Notes: generated by a model from the sequence alone, not told the origin. Numbered from the stretch's first letter, positions 44,673 through 56,580 are shown. The stretch: 64,000 nucleotides of DNA from Diphasiastrum complanatum (GCA_029204225.1 CM055095.1:32105732-32169731), one strand, 5' to 3'. Program-made: numbers and translations.

Positions 44673-44941
44673 TGCTTTTTGGACCATCTCAATCTGAGCA
44701 ATGGTAAGAAAGTTATAATAGTTCAACGTTTTTTAGACTAGAAAACATTTTTCCCTTGGAACCTAAAAGGGGATAGCATGCCGACGTGCTATCAATTTGA
44801 GTTAAAGACTAAAAGCCTAAATTGGTAGCACACTGGCGTGCTATTCCTTTCAAGCTCCAAGAAAAAAAATAATTAGCCTAATTTTTTTTTAAGGGCGATA
44901 ACTTTCTTAATATTGCTCGGATTGAGATGATCCAAAAAGCA
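44673..44941. repeat. Long foldback element (about 270 bp)
   Basis: Outer arms 44,673-44,716 and 44,898-44,941 (44 nt each) are reverse complements with few mismatches (TGCTTTTTGGACCATCTC against its complement). The inner parts also pair: ATAGCATGCCGACGTGCTAT near 44,775 against ATAGCACGCCAGTGTGCTA read on the other strand near 44,830. The unit could form one long hairpin, like a foldback transposon or small-RNA source. Confidence 0.7.
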
Positions 44942-46088
44942 TAGGCTTGGCCACAAACCATCATGTCTTTTTATGTATGGTCATACATCAATCCTTGGCA
45001 ATAGACAAAAATGTTTTAGCTTGATAAATGTAAAACTAGAGTGATCAAGTTTTCTGCGTTCTCAATGATATAGCATACTATGTACAATTTGTAGACAACA
45101 TGATTTGTAGACATATCTTTTAGCTAGTAAGAAAATAAACAACATGATAATGAAGTATATAAATAAATTTCACCCCCAAAAGCAAAGTAGAATAAATTTT
45201 CAAAATCTAAAAACAATGTAGCATACCATGTGCTATCAATTTGATGTAATTTAAAAACACTAAACTCGCAAAACTCGTAGATGATTTACTCGCAAAATGC
45301 CAAACCCCTATTGAGATATAGGATAGCTAGTTAATCTTTTTTATTTTCTGGTGGACAGAAGCAAAGAACTTTCTTGGAGAAAAATCTGATGGTATGGGAC
45401 ATCAATGATCTCAAAAAAAAATTCTTGCACGAGAGTGATCTATAGACTAAGTTTTAGTAATTAGAGTAATGGTAATACTGGCGGGTGAATCCATTGCCTA
45501 ATTGTTTCAGGGTATTTGTACAAATTATGAGATATAGATTCGGATCTCTAATGGCAGCTCATAATTTACAAATCAAAAACCCTTAAAGCTATTTCTCACC
45601 TTCTAAGAAACCCTTACATCTTTTGAATTTCTTGAATACTAGACATCAGATTAAGCTCATATGATCCTTCCAACGTGAAAACTACTTGTATGTATGGTTA
45701 AGGCTTGGAATTTGAGACCTTCCAAGATAGTTGTATTTCAATTTCTTAAACCCAAATTGTCTCTTATGCATAGATAGATCTCAGATGGATGATGGTTATA
45801 GTGATTCATGTTGAAAATGTTTCGAAGAAAAGTCTTATGTATAATAGAGTTAATAATTTTCTGGAAGACTCTTATTATTGACTTTTCATGATTTAGATAT
45901 TTTCATGTGTCATCTCTCTAACTAATTTTTATAAGAAATTTGTAAATTTCTTTAAAAAGGAGGGGTGAGATTCTATTTTAGGATCTATCAGTTGCATAGT
46001 CTTCAAGTAAGAAAAATTCTCTAGGGATTGTGTGGAACAATCTGAAACTAGAGGTGGTTTGAGATTTGAATTCATTATTAGTAGTATT
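44942..46088. other. Spacer with a dispersed ACTCGCAAAA repeat
   Basis: No gene. 45,262-45,310 contains AAACTCGCAAAACTCG and TTTACTCGCAAAATGCC, which recurs near 57,967-58,010. Confidence 0.45.
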
Positions 46089-46280
46089 TGTTGGATTCTC
46101 TTGTGATTGTGGAATAGGAAAGAGAACTCAACATAGAATTATAATAGAAGATTTACCAAACTATAGTTTCAGACCTTAACTTAGATCGACAAGAGGAATG
46201 TCTTGTAGGTGTCAAAGACAACCAACAAAGATAGCCAGACACTCAAAGATGCCTTAGACTCAGTTTGTAGCCATAGAAAG
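46089..46280 (-). repeat. Copia-5 3' LTR remnant
   Basis: TGTTGGATTCTCTTGTGATT... aligns with 47,315-47,490, sharing AAAGAGAACTCAACATAGAA, CCTTAACTTAGATCGACA and GAGGAATGTCTTGTAGGTGT. The match fades after about 180 bp. Confidence 0.7.
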
Positions 46281-46316
46281 TTTTGAAGGGAGCCTTTGAG
46301 TCGATTGCTTTGGTAC

Positions 46317-47239
46317 TCAAATAGTTATGCAGATAGCAAGCTGTTGAACAGCTTCAGCCCAAAAATTCTTGGTGAGTTGAGCGTTCATGAGAGGCTCTGG
46401 CAGAATCAAATCCTCCATCCTGTTGCATCTTCTTCTTTGCTTCATTGTGCTTGAGAACTCGACAATCCTTGATGTCGTGATTGGCTCTCTTGTAGTACTT
46501 GTAGAAGAGTCTGTTATTAGGCTTTTGATGTTGTCAATTGTGTTGTTGTGATTGCTGGCCTGAATCAGTTTGCTCAACTTTTGTCTTCTTGTCCTTCAAA
46601 GCTTTCTTCTTCTGGAGCTATTGCTTATTCGAAAAGAGAGCGACTGTCTTCGAATTCAATGTAGATAAGCTATTCATTCTTACTTCTCCATGCAATAAAC
46701 CTATTGTCACCTTTTGCAGAGACAGGTCAGGAGCATTGCTAAGTAGCAATACTAGATTAGAGTAAGAGGGAGGAAGACTGGACATAAGAGACATGTTAGC
46801 ATCTTTGTCCGATACTAGCGAACCTATTGCAGCTAACTGATTGAGTAGTTAGTTTGAATTCATTTAGATGATTAGTGACTGAGGTTGCTTCACTCATCTT
46901 GAGTGACAAGAACTTCTTTCTCAAGAAGAGACGAGTCAATACATCTGTCATTTTGTACAGACCCGTAAAAATGTCCCATGATTCTTTGGAGTTGGAACAA
47001 TTAGCTACATGAGCTATTTGTGAATCTTTAAGATTCAGAGATACAATGGCAAGGGCTTTGCCATCCTCAGCTTCTCAGGTGGTCATCATGTCAGGTTCAG
47101 TTGGCTTGGCTATCGAACCGTTGACATATCCCCATGGTTTTTTTTTAGTGAGTGTCATCTTCATTTTGAAGTTCCACATGTGGAAGTCATCACCGTTGAA
47201 CTTATTGATCAAGCAGATTTTTGAAGATGTACTTTCCAT
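46317..47239 (-). pseudogene. Copia-5 gag with zinc knuckle, fused to integrase scrap
   Basis: The minus strand starts MESTSSKICLINKFNGDDFH and MWNFKMKMTLTKKKPWGYVN. After a stop it continues ALAIVSLNLKDSQIAHVAN and ESWDIFTGLYKMTDVLTRLF. Then comes a region in the zinc-knuckle position (YKYYKRANHDIKDC, first Cys replaced) and soon NAQLTKNFWAEAVQQLA, which is copia integrase (normally hundreds of residues later). Protease and most of integrase are deleted. Stops are frequent. Confidence 0.75.
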
Positions 47240-47303
47240 GATGAATGATCTAAGGAATTGTAACACAATCTCGAATACTAATAGTAGTTTGGAATGATGG
47301 TTA

Positions 47304-47314
47304 CGATACCACTC
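47304..47314 (-). promoter_or_regulatory. Copia-5 primer binding site (tRNA-iMet type, degraded)
   Basis: The minus strand reads GAGTGGTATCG beside the LTR start at 47,315; TGGTATC is the start of the normal iMet primer site. Confidence 0.5.
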
Positions 47315-48513
47315 TGTTGGATTCTCTCATGGTTATGTGCGGAATAAGAAAGAGAACTCAACATAGAAATTATAATAGGAGCTTTACCGAACTGTAGTTT
47401 CATACCTTAACTTAGATCGACATGAGGAATGTCTTGTAGGTGTTGAAGACAACCATAAAGGAGCAAAATAGTTAGGCGTCTGAGACAACCATGTTTCCTT
47501 CAAGATTAGACATTCCAAATGGAATGAGTATCAATGAGAGAAAAAATATCAGAAAGCATTTACAGTGGAATATACACAAGAAAATAGAGAATCTAAATTA
47601 AGCTGTTGTGAATACAAAGATCAAATCATGATCTTATGTCGTCGAATGGTTCACATTAATAGCGCACTATGTGTTGTGATCTTACTTAGCTAGGTATAGA
47701 TTGAATAACTATCTCTACTTCTTAAATAGCTTTCACTCTCTCAAACATCTCTGATCCTATAGAATCGGATAATTAAGATACAATGGAGTTTGCGAAAAAA
47801 CACTGAATCACACTAAATTATTATTTGTGTTCTTGTTGCTCACCCATGCATTCATCACTCTTCTCGCTTACATCTATATTCGTGAGTGGCCATTATGTAT
47901 ATATATACTTGAAACAGTTACAATGATTGTGAGGGCAACGAGCGTGAAACAATGTAGTTACTAAAAGGTACTGAAATAAACTATAACATATTGTGCGTCG
48001 GACATGGAAGAGCATGACATGATGGTAATGATGTGGATCTCAAACTCGAAGACTTCAAAGTCGATGTCGTGGACCTCAAACTTGAAGACCTTGGTCTCGA
48101 AGATTTTGATGTCGATCTTGCTTCTGTTTTAGTCGATTGATTGCACAGACGTTTGACTTTAAAGAGTAAGGCTGCAATGTCGTTGTGTATAGAGAGAATA
48201 CATATTTACATGGTATACTGGTGCTCAGGAATCGAATTCGAGTGAGTCGAACTCGAATGACTTGAATTCGGGTGTGTCAGAATGAAGCTTAATTCCAATA
48301 GTACTAAGTGTTGGTGTGGTAGTAATACCAATCTGTAAGGGATATGGTACTTCAATCAGCACTGATACCACTCTATTGGTGATGAAGGAATTGATAGATT
48401 CTAGGCCATAGTGGAGTGAGAGGTCGTCGTCCCTAAAAGACAGAGACAAAAACATATTTCCTTGAGAGATTCAGAGGGCACTTAGAGTGAGTAGGAGTAA
48501 GATTAATTCCAAC
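47315..48513 (-). mobile_element. LTR shared by two copia pieces (copia-5 and copia-6)
   Basis: Starts TGTTGGATTCTC and ends TTAATTCCAACA, mirrored ends as expected for one LTR of about 1.2 kb. On its left is a primer site and gag; on its right is a purine tract and RNase H, both in minus orientation. The left end has a copy at 46,089 and the right end an inverted copy at 43,227. The single-LTR reading is an inference; two abutting LTR parts are possible. Confidence 0.5.
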
Positions 48514-48524
48514 ACTCCCCCTTA
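48514..48524 (-). promoter_or_regulatory. Copia-6 polypurine tract
   Basis: The minus strand reads TTAAGGGGGAG immediately before TGTTGGAATT. Confidence 0.7.
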
Positions 48525-49330
48525 AGCTGACTACTATGAATTTGAATCTGAAATGAGATCTAACATACCTACCAAAGTAGCAAGTTCCTCTCTTGACAAA
48601 GGTTTTGTCAAAATGTTATCCAACATAGTATCTCTATGACAGTAACTTAGCACAACTTCTTTACTCTAAACCTTCTCTCTAAGAAAATGAAATTGAACTT
48701 CTATGTGTTAGTTCTAGTATGAGTTCGTGGGTTCAGAGATAGAGCTATACAGCTCTGATTGTTGCATTGGAGGACCGATTTGTGGTTACTGCAGATTATA
48801 TAGTAACCTTTTGATCCAAATAATATCCTTCACTACCGATGTAGCTACAACATATTCTGATTCTGTAGAGCACAGAGAAATGTATTTCTATTTTCTGCTA
48901 TTCCATTAGATGGGTGCTCCTGCAAGGAAACAAATGTAACTAGAAGTGGACCTTTTGGTATCAACGTCCCTGGCCTAGTCTGAATCTGAATAGGTGACTA
49001 ATGTGAGTGTAGCTTTTGTGTTTCCATTATAGCACAAAGCATAGTGCTTCGTATCTTGAATGTCCTTCAATACTCTTTGAATAGCCTTCTAATGTTGTAG
49101 GCCTGGATTGGAAATGTATTATAACAATGTGCTTACTATAATTCAAAATCAGGTCATGTGCAGAGCATAGAATACATTATTGATCGGATTATCGACTGGT
49201 AAGGATATCTGCACATTTCTTTCTGTTTTGCTTCGGTTCAGGGGCACATGTCTTTTGATAGTTTGGATTCGGGATCTATGGCTGAATCTATCGGCGTACA
49301 GTCCTCCATGCCATACCTGCAAAGTAAATT
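48525..49330 (-). pseudogene. Copia-6 RT thumb and RNase H, decayed
   Basis: In minus-strand frames: YGMEDCTPIDSAIDPESKLS (about 49,310-49,250), a broken GSLMY-like region, DVDTKRSTSSYICFLAGAPI (about 48,980-48,905), LCSTESEYVVATSVVKDIIW (about 48,885-48,825), and near the purine tract DNILTKPLSREELATLVGML. Several stops. The palm with YVDD is not present in the window. Confidence 0.8.
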
Positions 49331-49450
49331 GGTTAGATAGACTATGACCTAATTAGTTATCCTACTATTGGACGTTGTCGCATTTTGCTTATTATAAATA
49401 GCTGCTCATATTTCTACATTTGAAAAGGCATTGAAACAAGAAGAACGGTT

Positions 49451-49668
<218 letters not shown>

Positions 49669-49825
49669 CCTGCAAACTTGAACACTCTTGAGCATTCTAG
49701 TTCAGCTCTTTAAAGTTAATTAGAAATTGCTATATATCCATAAAGGCTCCAAGCAGTCTACAGTGAATCAGAAATAGACTCAAGGTCAAGAACAATCATC
49801 GAGTCCACATTCGTCAAAGAAGAAG

Positions 49826-50380
49826 ATGTTTTGCAGGTATTGCAAGCGCAATAACCTTGAGATCCAGGATTGCCGAATTTTCAAAGTGAAGAATGTAGCC
49901 AAGCAATCTGATCAATAAGCAAATATAGATACAACATCTCCTGAAGTCGAAATGGATGAAGGCACTTTTATGGTCAAAGACAAACATGCGAATTCGGATG
50001 GTTCGTGGTTTCTGGATTCTGGAACTACTCAACATATGACCGATCATCATGAGATTTTTCATTCCTATACACCTTACTGCACAAAGAAGTATGTTCATCT
50101 TGGTGATGATAGCACTCACACTATCGAAGGTGAAGGTACTGTAAGATTAAGGTTCTAGCATGGTTGATTCAAACTATAGTCAAAATTCTTGTATGTTCCT
50201 AAACTCTCTACAAATCTGTTATCAGTAAGTAGAATCACAGATTTAGGTCATAAGTTGGAGTTTGAGTTTGACCGATGCAGAATTATCGATAGGAATAATA
50301 AGATCCTTGCATTCGACAAGAGACATGGATACTTATATAGATTTGCATATTGTTATTTTGATTCTAGTCAAGCTCTGAAA
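49826..50380 (+). pseudogene. Copia-7 zinc knuckle and protease
   Basis: The plus strand reads MFCRYCKRNNLEIQDC (zinc knuckle with the His replaced by Leu), then GSWFLDSGTTQHMTDHHEIF (catalytic Asp, 49,999-50,058) and FLYVPKLSTNLLSVSRITDL. Stops at 49,918 and about 50,157 break it. Gag is missing upstream; the CT tract takes its place. Confidence 0.85.
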
Positions 50381-51260
50381 ACATCTGTTCTTGTCAATAA
50401 AGCATTACTATGGCATCATTGCTTAGGACACTTGAATTATGCATCTATTTCAAACATGTCCAGACAATCCCTAGCACTTGATCTCGAGTATCCGTCTGGC
50501 AAAATCGATCTCCGTGTGTGCCATTGCTGCATCCTTGGAGAGCAGACTAGGATTCCTTTTAGATCGAGTCATAGACATGCAGCAAAAGGTCTGTTAGATG
50601 TTGTTCATTCAGATATATGTGGACCTATGCAAACTCCATCATTACTAGATGCAAAGTATTTCATTACCTTTATTGACAAATTCTCCAAAAGAACAGTTGT
50701 TTACTTCATCAAGCTTTCATTAAGTTCAAACAATTCAAAGAGCATGCAGAAAATTAAACTGACAAACGAATTAAATCACTGAGGTCTGACAACGGGGTAG
50801 AATACATCTCCACTGAATTCAAGGAGTACTGTCTTAACAACGACATTGAGCAACAATACATTTCCTCCTATTCACCTTAGTCAAATGGTCTTGCTGAGAG
50901 AAAGAACAGAACTTTAGTCGAATCGACAAAGTGCATGTTATCACATGCGACACTTCTAAAGTCCTTCTGGGCTGAAGCTATTTCAACAGCAACCTATATT
51001 CAGAATAGATATCCTACTAAAGGTCTCTCAAACAAAACACCATTCGAAGTTTGGACATGTACCAAACCTTCTCTATCGAACTTACGAGCTTTTGGATGTA
51101 CTGCTTATGTGCAGATTCCTCATGATCTCAGGAAGTAGCTTGACTTCCAGAGTATCAAATGTGTTTTCATCAACTACACTACTTCAGATCAAGCCTACAA
51201 GTTGTTCGATCTCGTCAAGTCGCTAGCTGGGATGTCATCTTCATCGAAGGTCAGTTTATC
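50381..51260 (+). pseudogene. Copia-7 integrase
   Basis: Reads LLWHHCLGHLNYASISNMSR, CHCCILGEQTRIPFRSSHRH, LLDVVHSDICGPMQTPSLLD (first Asp), a frameshifted second-Asp region near 50,785-50,830, SNGLAERKNRTLV with the normal PQ stop-mutated near 50,880, SFWAEAISTATYIQNRYPTK and NLRAFGCTAYVQIPHDLRK. Stops at 50,780, 50,878 and 51,136. Confidence 0.85.
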
Positions 51261-52825
51261 GACCTGATGGAAAAAGACAAAGCCCATATAGCCGACTTGT
51301 CCGACTCATCCGACATATTGAACTTCGAGGTTCCCCAGTCGACTATTCCCATTGAAGGTCCAAGCTCATCTACTTTCAACAAACAACATAGCAATAGCAA
51401 TTCCAAAGATGATGATGTTGCATATCAACAACTACAATATGATAAAGATGATCAACTTCCCAGACCACCTATTAGGTATCTCGATGAGTCTGCAGCCTAC
51501 CTTTTTCAAGAGAAAACGACTGTCGAAGAGGCACTCAGTCAGCCCGTTTCTGATCTCTAGAAAGAAGCTATGGAAAAAGAGTATTTATCTCTTATCAAGA
51601 ACCAAACATGGACGATTGTCAAATTACCTGCTAGCAGAAATGTAGTTGATTGCAAATGGATTTTCAAAGTCAAGTACAGGACAGATGGAAGCATCGATAG
51701 AAGAGAAGCTCAACTTGTTGCCAGAGAATTTTCTCAGGTATACAACGTTGATTACACTGAGACCTTCAGTCTAGTAGTCAAGCATTCTTCTATTCGACTT
51801 TTATTATCATTTGTTGCTGCAGTATATTTGGAAATACATCAAATGGATGTACAAACAACATATCTAAATGGAGTCATCAAAAAAGACATTTACATAGTGC
51901 AACTTGAAGGTTATATTATTGAAGGTAAACACAATCATGTGTGTAAACTCCATAAAGCACTTGATGGCTTGAAACGATCTACTCGAGCATGGTTTCAAAG
52001 GATCAATACTTTTCTTATTGATCACAGCTACACACCTAGCTCTTCAAATTCAAATGTTTACTTCAAGGCAGTGCAACAGTCTTTTATGATTATCACTCTA
52101 TACGTGGACAACACATTGCTCTTCGACAACAGTATCAATTTGATAAAAGAAGCTAAGCCAATGTCATCTTCCGAATTCGACATGACCGATCTGGGCGAAG
52201 CTCATTTTTGCCTAGGTATTCAAATCCATAGAGACAAAAATCGAAAGTTGATCTACATTACTTAACAGAGGTACCTCTGCAATATGTTAGTCAGATATAA
52301 TTTGGTTAATTGCAAGTTAGCTCTCTCACCAATGGAACCAAGTCTCAAATTGTCAAAGGACCAGTGTCCTCAAACAATTCAAGAGAAGGAGCATATGCAT
52401 GAGTATCCTTATCATTTGTTAATAGGATCTCTTATGTACGCAATGATCTGTACCAGGCCAGACATAGCTTTTGCAATCAGCTCCCTAAGTCAGTTTATGA
52501 CTAACCTTGGTATAACACATTGGAAGGCTCTCATCAGAGTCATGAGAGATCGTCGAGCTACTATGGACTTTTGCATTTGTTATAGAGCAGTCGACAATGA
52601 CAACCTCAATTTACTCATTGGTTACACAGATGTAAGTTGGGCAGGAGATAGAGACACTCGTAAATCCACTTCTAGATTTACATTCTTCTCAACAATGGTC
52701 CTATTTCTAGGAACAGTTGAAAGCAATCTTCGATAGCTCTATCTTCTATAGAATCAGAGTATATCGCAACTTCGCAAGCTACAAAGGAAGCAATTTGGTT
52801 GAGGAACTTACTTTCATATATCAGT
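51261..52825 (+). pseudogene. Copia-7 reverse transcriptase and RNase H, truncated at the 3' end
   Basis: A long frame (51,570-52,265) has DCKWIFKVKYRTDGSIDRRE, EIHQMDVQTTYLNGVIKKDI and ITLYVDNTLLFDNS, where the catalytic YVDD is YVDN. It continues FDMTDLGEAHFCLGIQIHRD. After a stop, 52,284-52,736 gives GSLMYAMICTRPDIAFAISS and YTDVSWAGDRDTRKSTSRFT. RNase H ends abruptly at 52,825 where the next LTR begins, so the element is cut by copia-8 insertion or recombination. Confidence 0.88.
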
Positions 52826-53675
52826 TGTCAAAGTACAGCAAAAAGGACCAAGAATGGATCCAAAACAGATCCACAAGTGTGATTGGGTGTTAGATTAGAT
52901 CAATCTATCAATCTACACAAGATTAGATAGCTTTTAGATCACATCTACTTCAACAAATCTAACAAGAACAATCAAATATGATCAAAACTTGTACTTGCTG
53001 GTTTCACACGTGTGAATACCTATCAGAGTATGGACTACCAGCAAATAATGAAGTACAATAAGCTTAGAAACCATTAGAAGCATAAAATCACAAGACAAAT
53101 GGAGAGATTACTCAAGAAATGCACCAAAACCAAGATTTAGCTTTCTTGTCAATTATGGCCAAATGAGCCACCATATATACACAAGAGCTGATGCTTACTT
53201 AGCTGATTTGGCACGTGTGAGAGTGCCTACTCATTAAAGGATCCACCAATAATCATCAATATGGCACATGGACCAAGTTTCCTAACTTATAGCCACCTCC
53301 CTTGATTTTAGGCAATTTTTCTAATTTACAGAGACTTGCACAAATATCTACTACAAGTTGAATCTCACCTACTACTGATGTTTTCACACATGTGAGCAGT
53401 CCTTGGCACGTGTGATATCACTCCTATCCATGTGAAATAGCTTTTCCTACCAATAAAATGATGCCAAGTGGCATATAGCTAGAAAACTAGATTTTGGCCA
53501 TTTTAGCCACTAGATCTCAAATGAAATGGTAGGTACAACCTATATGACTCATCTAAATGATAAATGCATTTATTTCACATGTGGGAACAGGCTCCACACA
53601 TGTCTAATGATGATATGTACTACTCATAATGGTATTTACAAGATTTGATCAAGTTAGCTTTTGCCAATTTTAACA
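52826..53675 (-). repeat. Copia-8 3' LTR
   Basis: 850 bp, TGTCAAAG...TTTTAACA, inserted right after copia-7 RNase H. Confidence 0.8.
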
Positions 53676-53687
53676 CTCCTCCTCAAA
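53676..53687 (-). promoter_or_regulatory. Copia-8 polypurine tract
   Basis: The minus strand reads TTTGAGGAGGAG before TGTTAAAATTGG, identical to the copia-1 tract. Confidence 0.75.
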
Positions 53688-53781
53688 ACTAACTTGATAA
53701 AAATATGATGATATTGAGATTGACTCCATGGGCTGAATTGGTCTTCAAATATGGATCCTTGCTGGTTCAAAGGTGTGAAAA

Positions 53782-55644
53782 TCAGCCAATGAGCTTGATG
53801 TCGATCCGAAATCGCCGTATCCATGATAATGCCTCTTTGATGTTGACTTTTTTGATGAACTTGAGAGCTTTGCACCATCCTAGCACCTCTTTCATTGATT
53901 TGTTCCATCCTTGAAGCATAGGATTGATCCAAAAGCTCCTCCTCCTTGAAAATAGCTGCAACTCCATGAGAAAATAAAGAGTCCTTCTTGACTCATGAGG
54001 ATCACAAAGTTCCAACATCATGTTACCAAGATCTCGAGGATTAGGCTCGTCAACATTGACAAGACTATGCATGCTATAATAACAAAGAGTTTGTATCATA
54101 TCTTCATGCTTGGTTTCCATGCTAATCTCAGATCTAATGAGGCTAGATACTTCATGATGGAGATAAGTTTCCTTAGAGGATGATTCACTTTCTCTCATAA
54201 AGAGTTTACAATTTGCCTCAATACATGAAAAAAGACAATTTTTCACACTATGAGTGGACAAATCACTCTTGCTCTTGCAAGACTCAAGAGCATACATTTG
54301 AAGAAATAACCATTTGCTTTCTAATTGATCTAAAATCAATTTCAAATCATTAAGAACATCAACTATGTTCTCAATAGAGACATCATACTCAACTAGTATG
54401 GCTTTACTCCAACTTTGAGATGCAAAAGTCTCACTAAAGCAAATTGATTCACCAAATGACATAAGAGAAACAAGCATGAGATGTATACTACTTGAAATGT
54501 GCTCCTCTTTCCCTTGAAATGTGAGCCATATGAGCTCAACCATGTCTCTTGATATTCTTCTTGGAATCATAACTTGAGAAGGACTCTCCTCCTCAATCCT
54601 TGGCACACTTGAACCTTGAGATGACTCCTCAAGATCAACTTCTTGGTGCTCCTCCTTGATGGGAATCCAAGACCTCCATGTCTCAAAATGATCACAACAA
54701 ACATGATCATATAATGTGCTCTTCATATGATCATCAACATTACTTATTCTAGAAACATAAGTCCAAAAATCACCACAACTTGGCTTGATTTTTCTAATAT
54801 TGAAATCAAGAAGTATTTCCATCTCAATAAGGCTAACTACTTGCTTATGGATATAAGTGTCCACTTTGGATGCTTCACTTATTCTCATAAGAATTTTACA
54901 ACTTGCCTTTAAAATTGAAAGTTTACAATCTTCAACATTATGAATGAACACATCATTCATGATCTTATTGAAACCAACAAAAAATACATTATGAAGACAT
55001 TTCCATTTCCTTGACTTCATATTCAATGTAATTTTACAAGGAAAACATGATTTGCTATTTATTAAGGCATCACACTCAACTAGTATTGCCTTCATCCACC
55101 TTTGAGATACAAAAATCTCTTCAAAGCAAAATAGTTCTTCATAAGATTTCATGAGAGCATAAATGAAACTATTTTCATTTTGTGATTGCTCCTCCTTAAT
55201 ATTTCTTGGTTTCTCTTGGATCATAACAATAAATTTGAACTTTTCTAAAGTTCTAAGCAAAATGCTTTCCAAGGACATGAAATAAATCCAAGTGACATTT
55301 ATCTTTGCATCTTGAGCCAAACAATGCACTTCCAAATGAAAAACTTCTAAAGGTTTGAAATGTGTGATGATGGACTTTTGAAGACAAATCTTGTAAGTCC
55401 TTGTGAGACTCCAAGCCTCATGCATCTTTCCACAAAGAAAACACCTTTCCTTGGATTTGTCCTTCTTTCCTTTGCACTTTGAGATTGAAGCTCCATCCTT
55501 CACCTCGGCCCCCTTGCTTTGGTTCTCCTTGGATGGATTGGTCTTCATTTTGTAGCATCTTGAGACAAAATGATCTCTCTTGCCACAAAGGTTGCATTTA
55601 GGATCCTTACTTGCCTCCAATAGGTTGCCACCTATTGATGCCAT
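53782..55644 (-). CDS. Copia-8 protein, 620 aa, zinc knuckle plus duplicated unknown domain
   Basis: The chosen start MASIGGNLLEASKDPKCNLC resembles the family gag start (LLEAS) but runs straight into a zinc knuckle (C17, C20, H25, C30); the gag core is deleted. An upstream in-frame ATG at 55,773 lacks family support. A second Cys pair (C68, C71) lacks its partners. No protease DSG is present. Residues about 169-305 and 398-533 are two diverged copies of one domain: EELFCFEEIFVSQRWMKAIL against GESICFSETFASQSWSKAIL, and HNVEDCKLSILKASCKILM against HSVKNCLFSCIEANCKLFM, each followed by a TYxHxxVxSLIxxEI segment. Between them is an acidic Ser-rich linker. SSIHLMLVSLMSFGES also resembles SSVHLARVVSIGEST of copia-1, so the domain probably descends from integrase without its catalytic residues. 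The frame is uninterrupted although the LTRs have diverged. Confidence 0.7.
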   Translation of the reverse strand: MASIGGNLLEASKDPKCNLCGKRDHFVSRCYKMKTNPSKENQSKGAEVKDGASISKCKGKKDKSKERCFLCGKMHEAWSLTRTYKICLQKSIITHFKPLEVFHLEVHCLAQDAKINVTWIYFMSLESILLRTLEKFKFIVMIQEKPRNIKEEQSQNENSFIYALMKSYEELFCFEEIFVSQRWMKAILVECDALINSKSCFPCKITLNMKSRKWKCLHNVFFVGFNKIMNDVFIHNVEDCKLSILKASCKILMRISEASKVDTYIHKQVVSLIEMEILLDFNIRKIKPSCGDFWTYVSRISNVDDHMKSTLYDHVCCDHFETWRSWIPIKEEHQEVDLEESSQGSSVPRIEEESPSQVMIPRRISRDMVELIWLTFQGKEEHISSSIHLMLVSLMSFGESICFSETFASQSWSKAILVEYDVSIENIVDVLNDLKLILDQLESKWLFLQMYALESCKSKSDLSTHSVKNCLFSCIEANCKLFMRESESSSKETYLHHEVSSLIRSEISMETKHEDMIQTLCYYSMHSLVNVDEPNPRDLGNMMLELCDPHESRRTLYFLMELQLFSRRRSFWINPMLQGWNKSMKEVLGWCKALKFIKKVNIKEALSWIRRFRIDIKLIG

Positions 55645-55859
55645 GATGAGGAAGTAAAACCTAGTGATATGACTTTTCAAAATGTTATTTGTGACTCTCA
55701 AGAAACTAGATTTGAAGACATTCAACAATCTAGAAGGATCTACACAAGATCTAGACCACAAATATTGAATCATATCTCTTTCAACATAGTCAATTGGAAA
55801 CTAATCTTTGCTTTGATCACTAAGACAAAAGCACTCTATCAAGTCACAAAAGTCAGATC

Positions 55860-56580
55860 CAAACACCCCTATTGAACTCAAAAAATACCAATGAATCTTC
55901 CTCTTGAGAGTTGGAATGGATTTGAAAAGATTTGACACCTAGATTTTCCTTTTCTCTTGACTAGTTCTCTCAACTTTTGAGATTCTTGAACAAAGTATGG
56001 GTTTTGTTTCAAATACTTGAAAATCAAACTTAGTCACTCCTTTTGGATTCACTCTTGACCCAAATAATCTCACTCTTGAGATTTGGATTGAATTTGATTT
56101 GATTTGACAACAAATCAAACCACTAATTTTCACAAAAAAAGGATCTACACTAGATCACAAAAACTTGACATGTATACTTGATTCAAACACACAAAGATCA
56201 GATCCGATCACCCCTTTTGGAATCCCTCTTGACCCAAAGAATCTCACTCTTGAGATTTGGAATGGACATGAAATGGTTTGATAACGATCTATGTCAATAA
56301 TTTTGCACCAAGCTTAAAATTTAGACATCTAGAGATTCACAAAGATCCCAACCATGCATGAACACTCAAATATGGACTCCTCCATGTTCTAGACTCCCAA
56401 TGGGATCACAACTTGACCCTCACACTCTCACAAAGAAAGTTGAATAGAACTTACTTGAGTTTCATACATATAATGTCAAAATTTTGCTCAAAAATTTGAA
56501 TTCATTCACCCCTATTGGACTCCACCAAGTACCAATGACTCTACCTCTTTAGAGTTGGAATGAAATTCAAATTTCCAGAA
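55860..56580 (-). repeat. Copia-8 leader tandem repeats, about 172-bp period
   Basis: CACCCCTATTGRACTC or CACYCCTTTTGGA phrases, each followed by a CTCTTGAGAKTTGGAATG-type phrase, start near 55,864, 56,035, 56,209 and 56,508, with a weaker copy near 56,392. Spacing of the first three is 171 and 174 bp. The unit resembles the copia-1 leader duplication. Confidence 0.65.
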
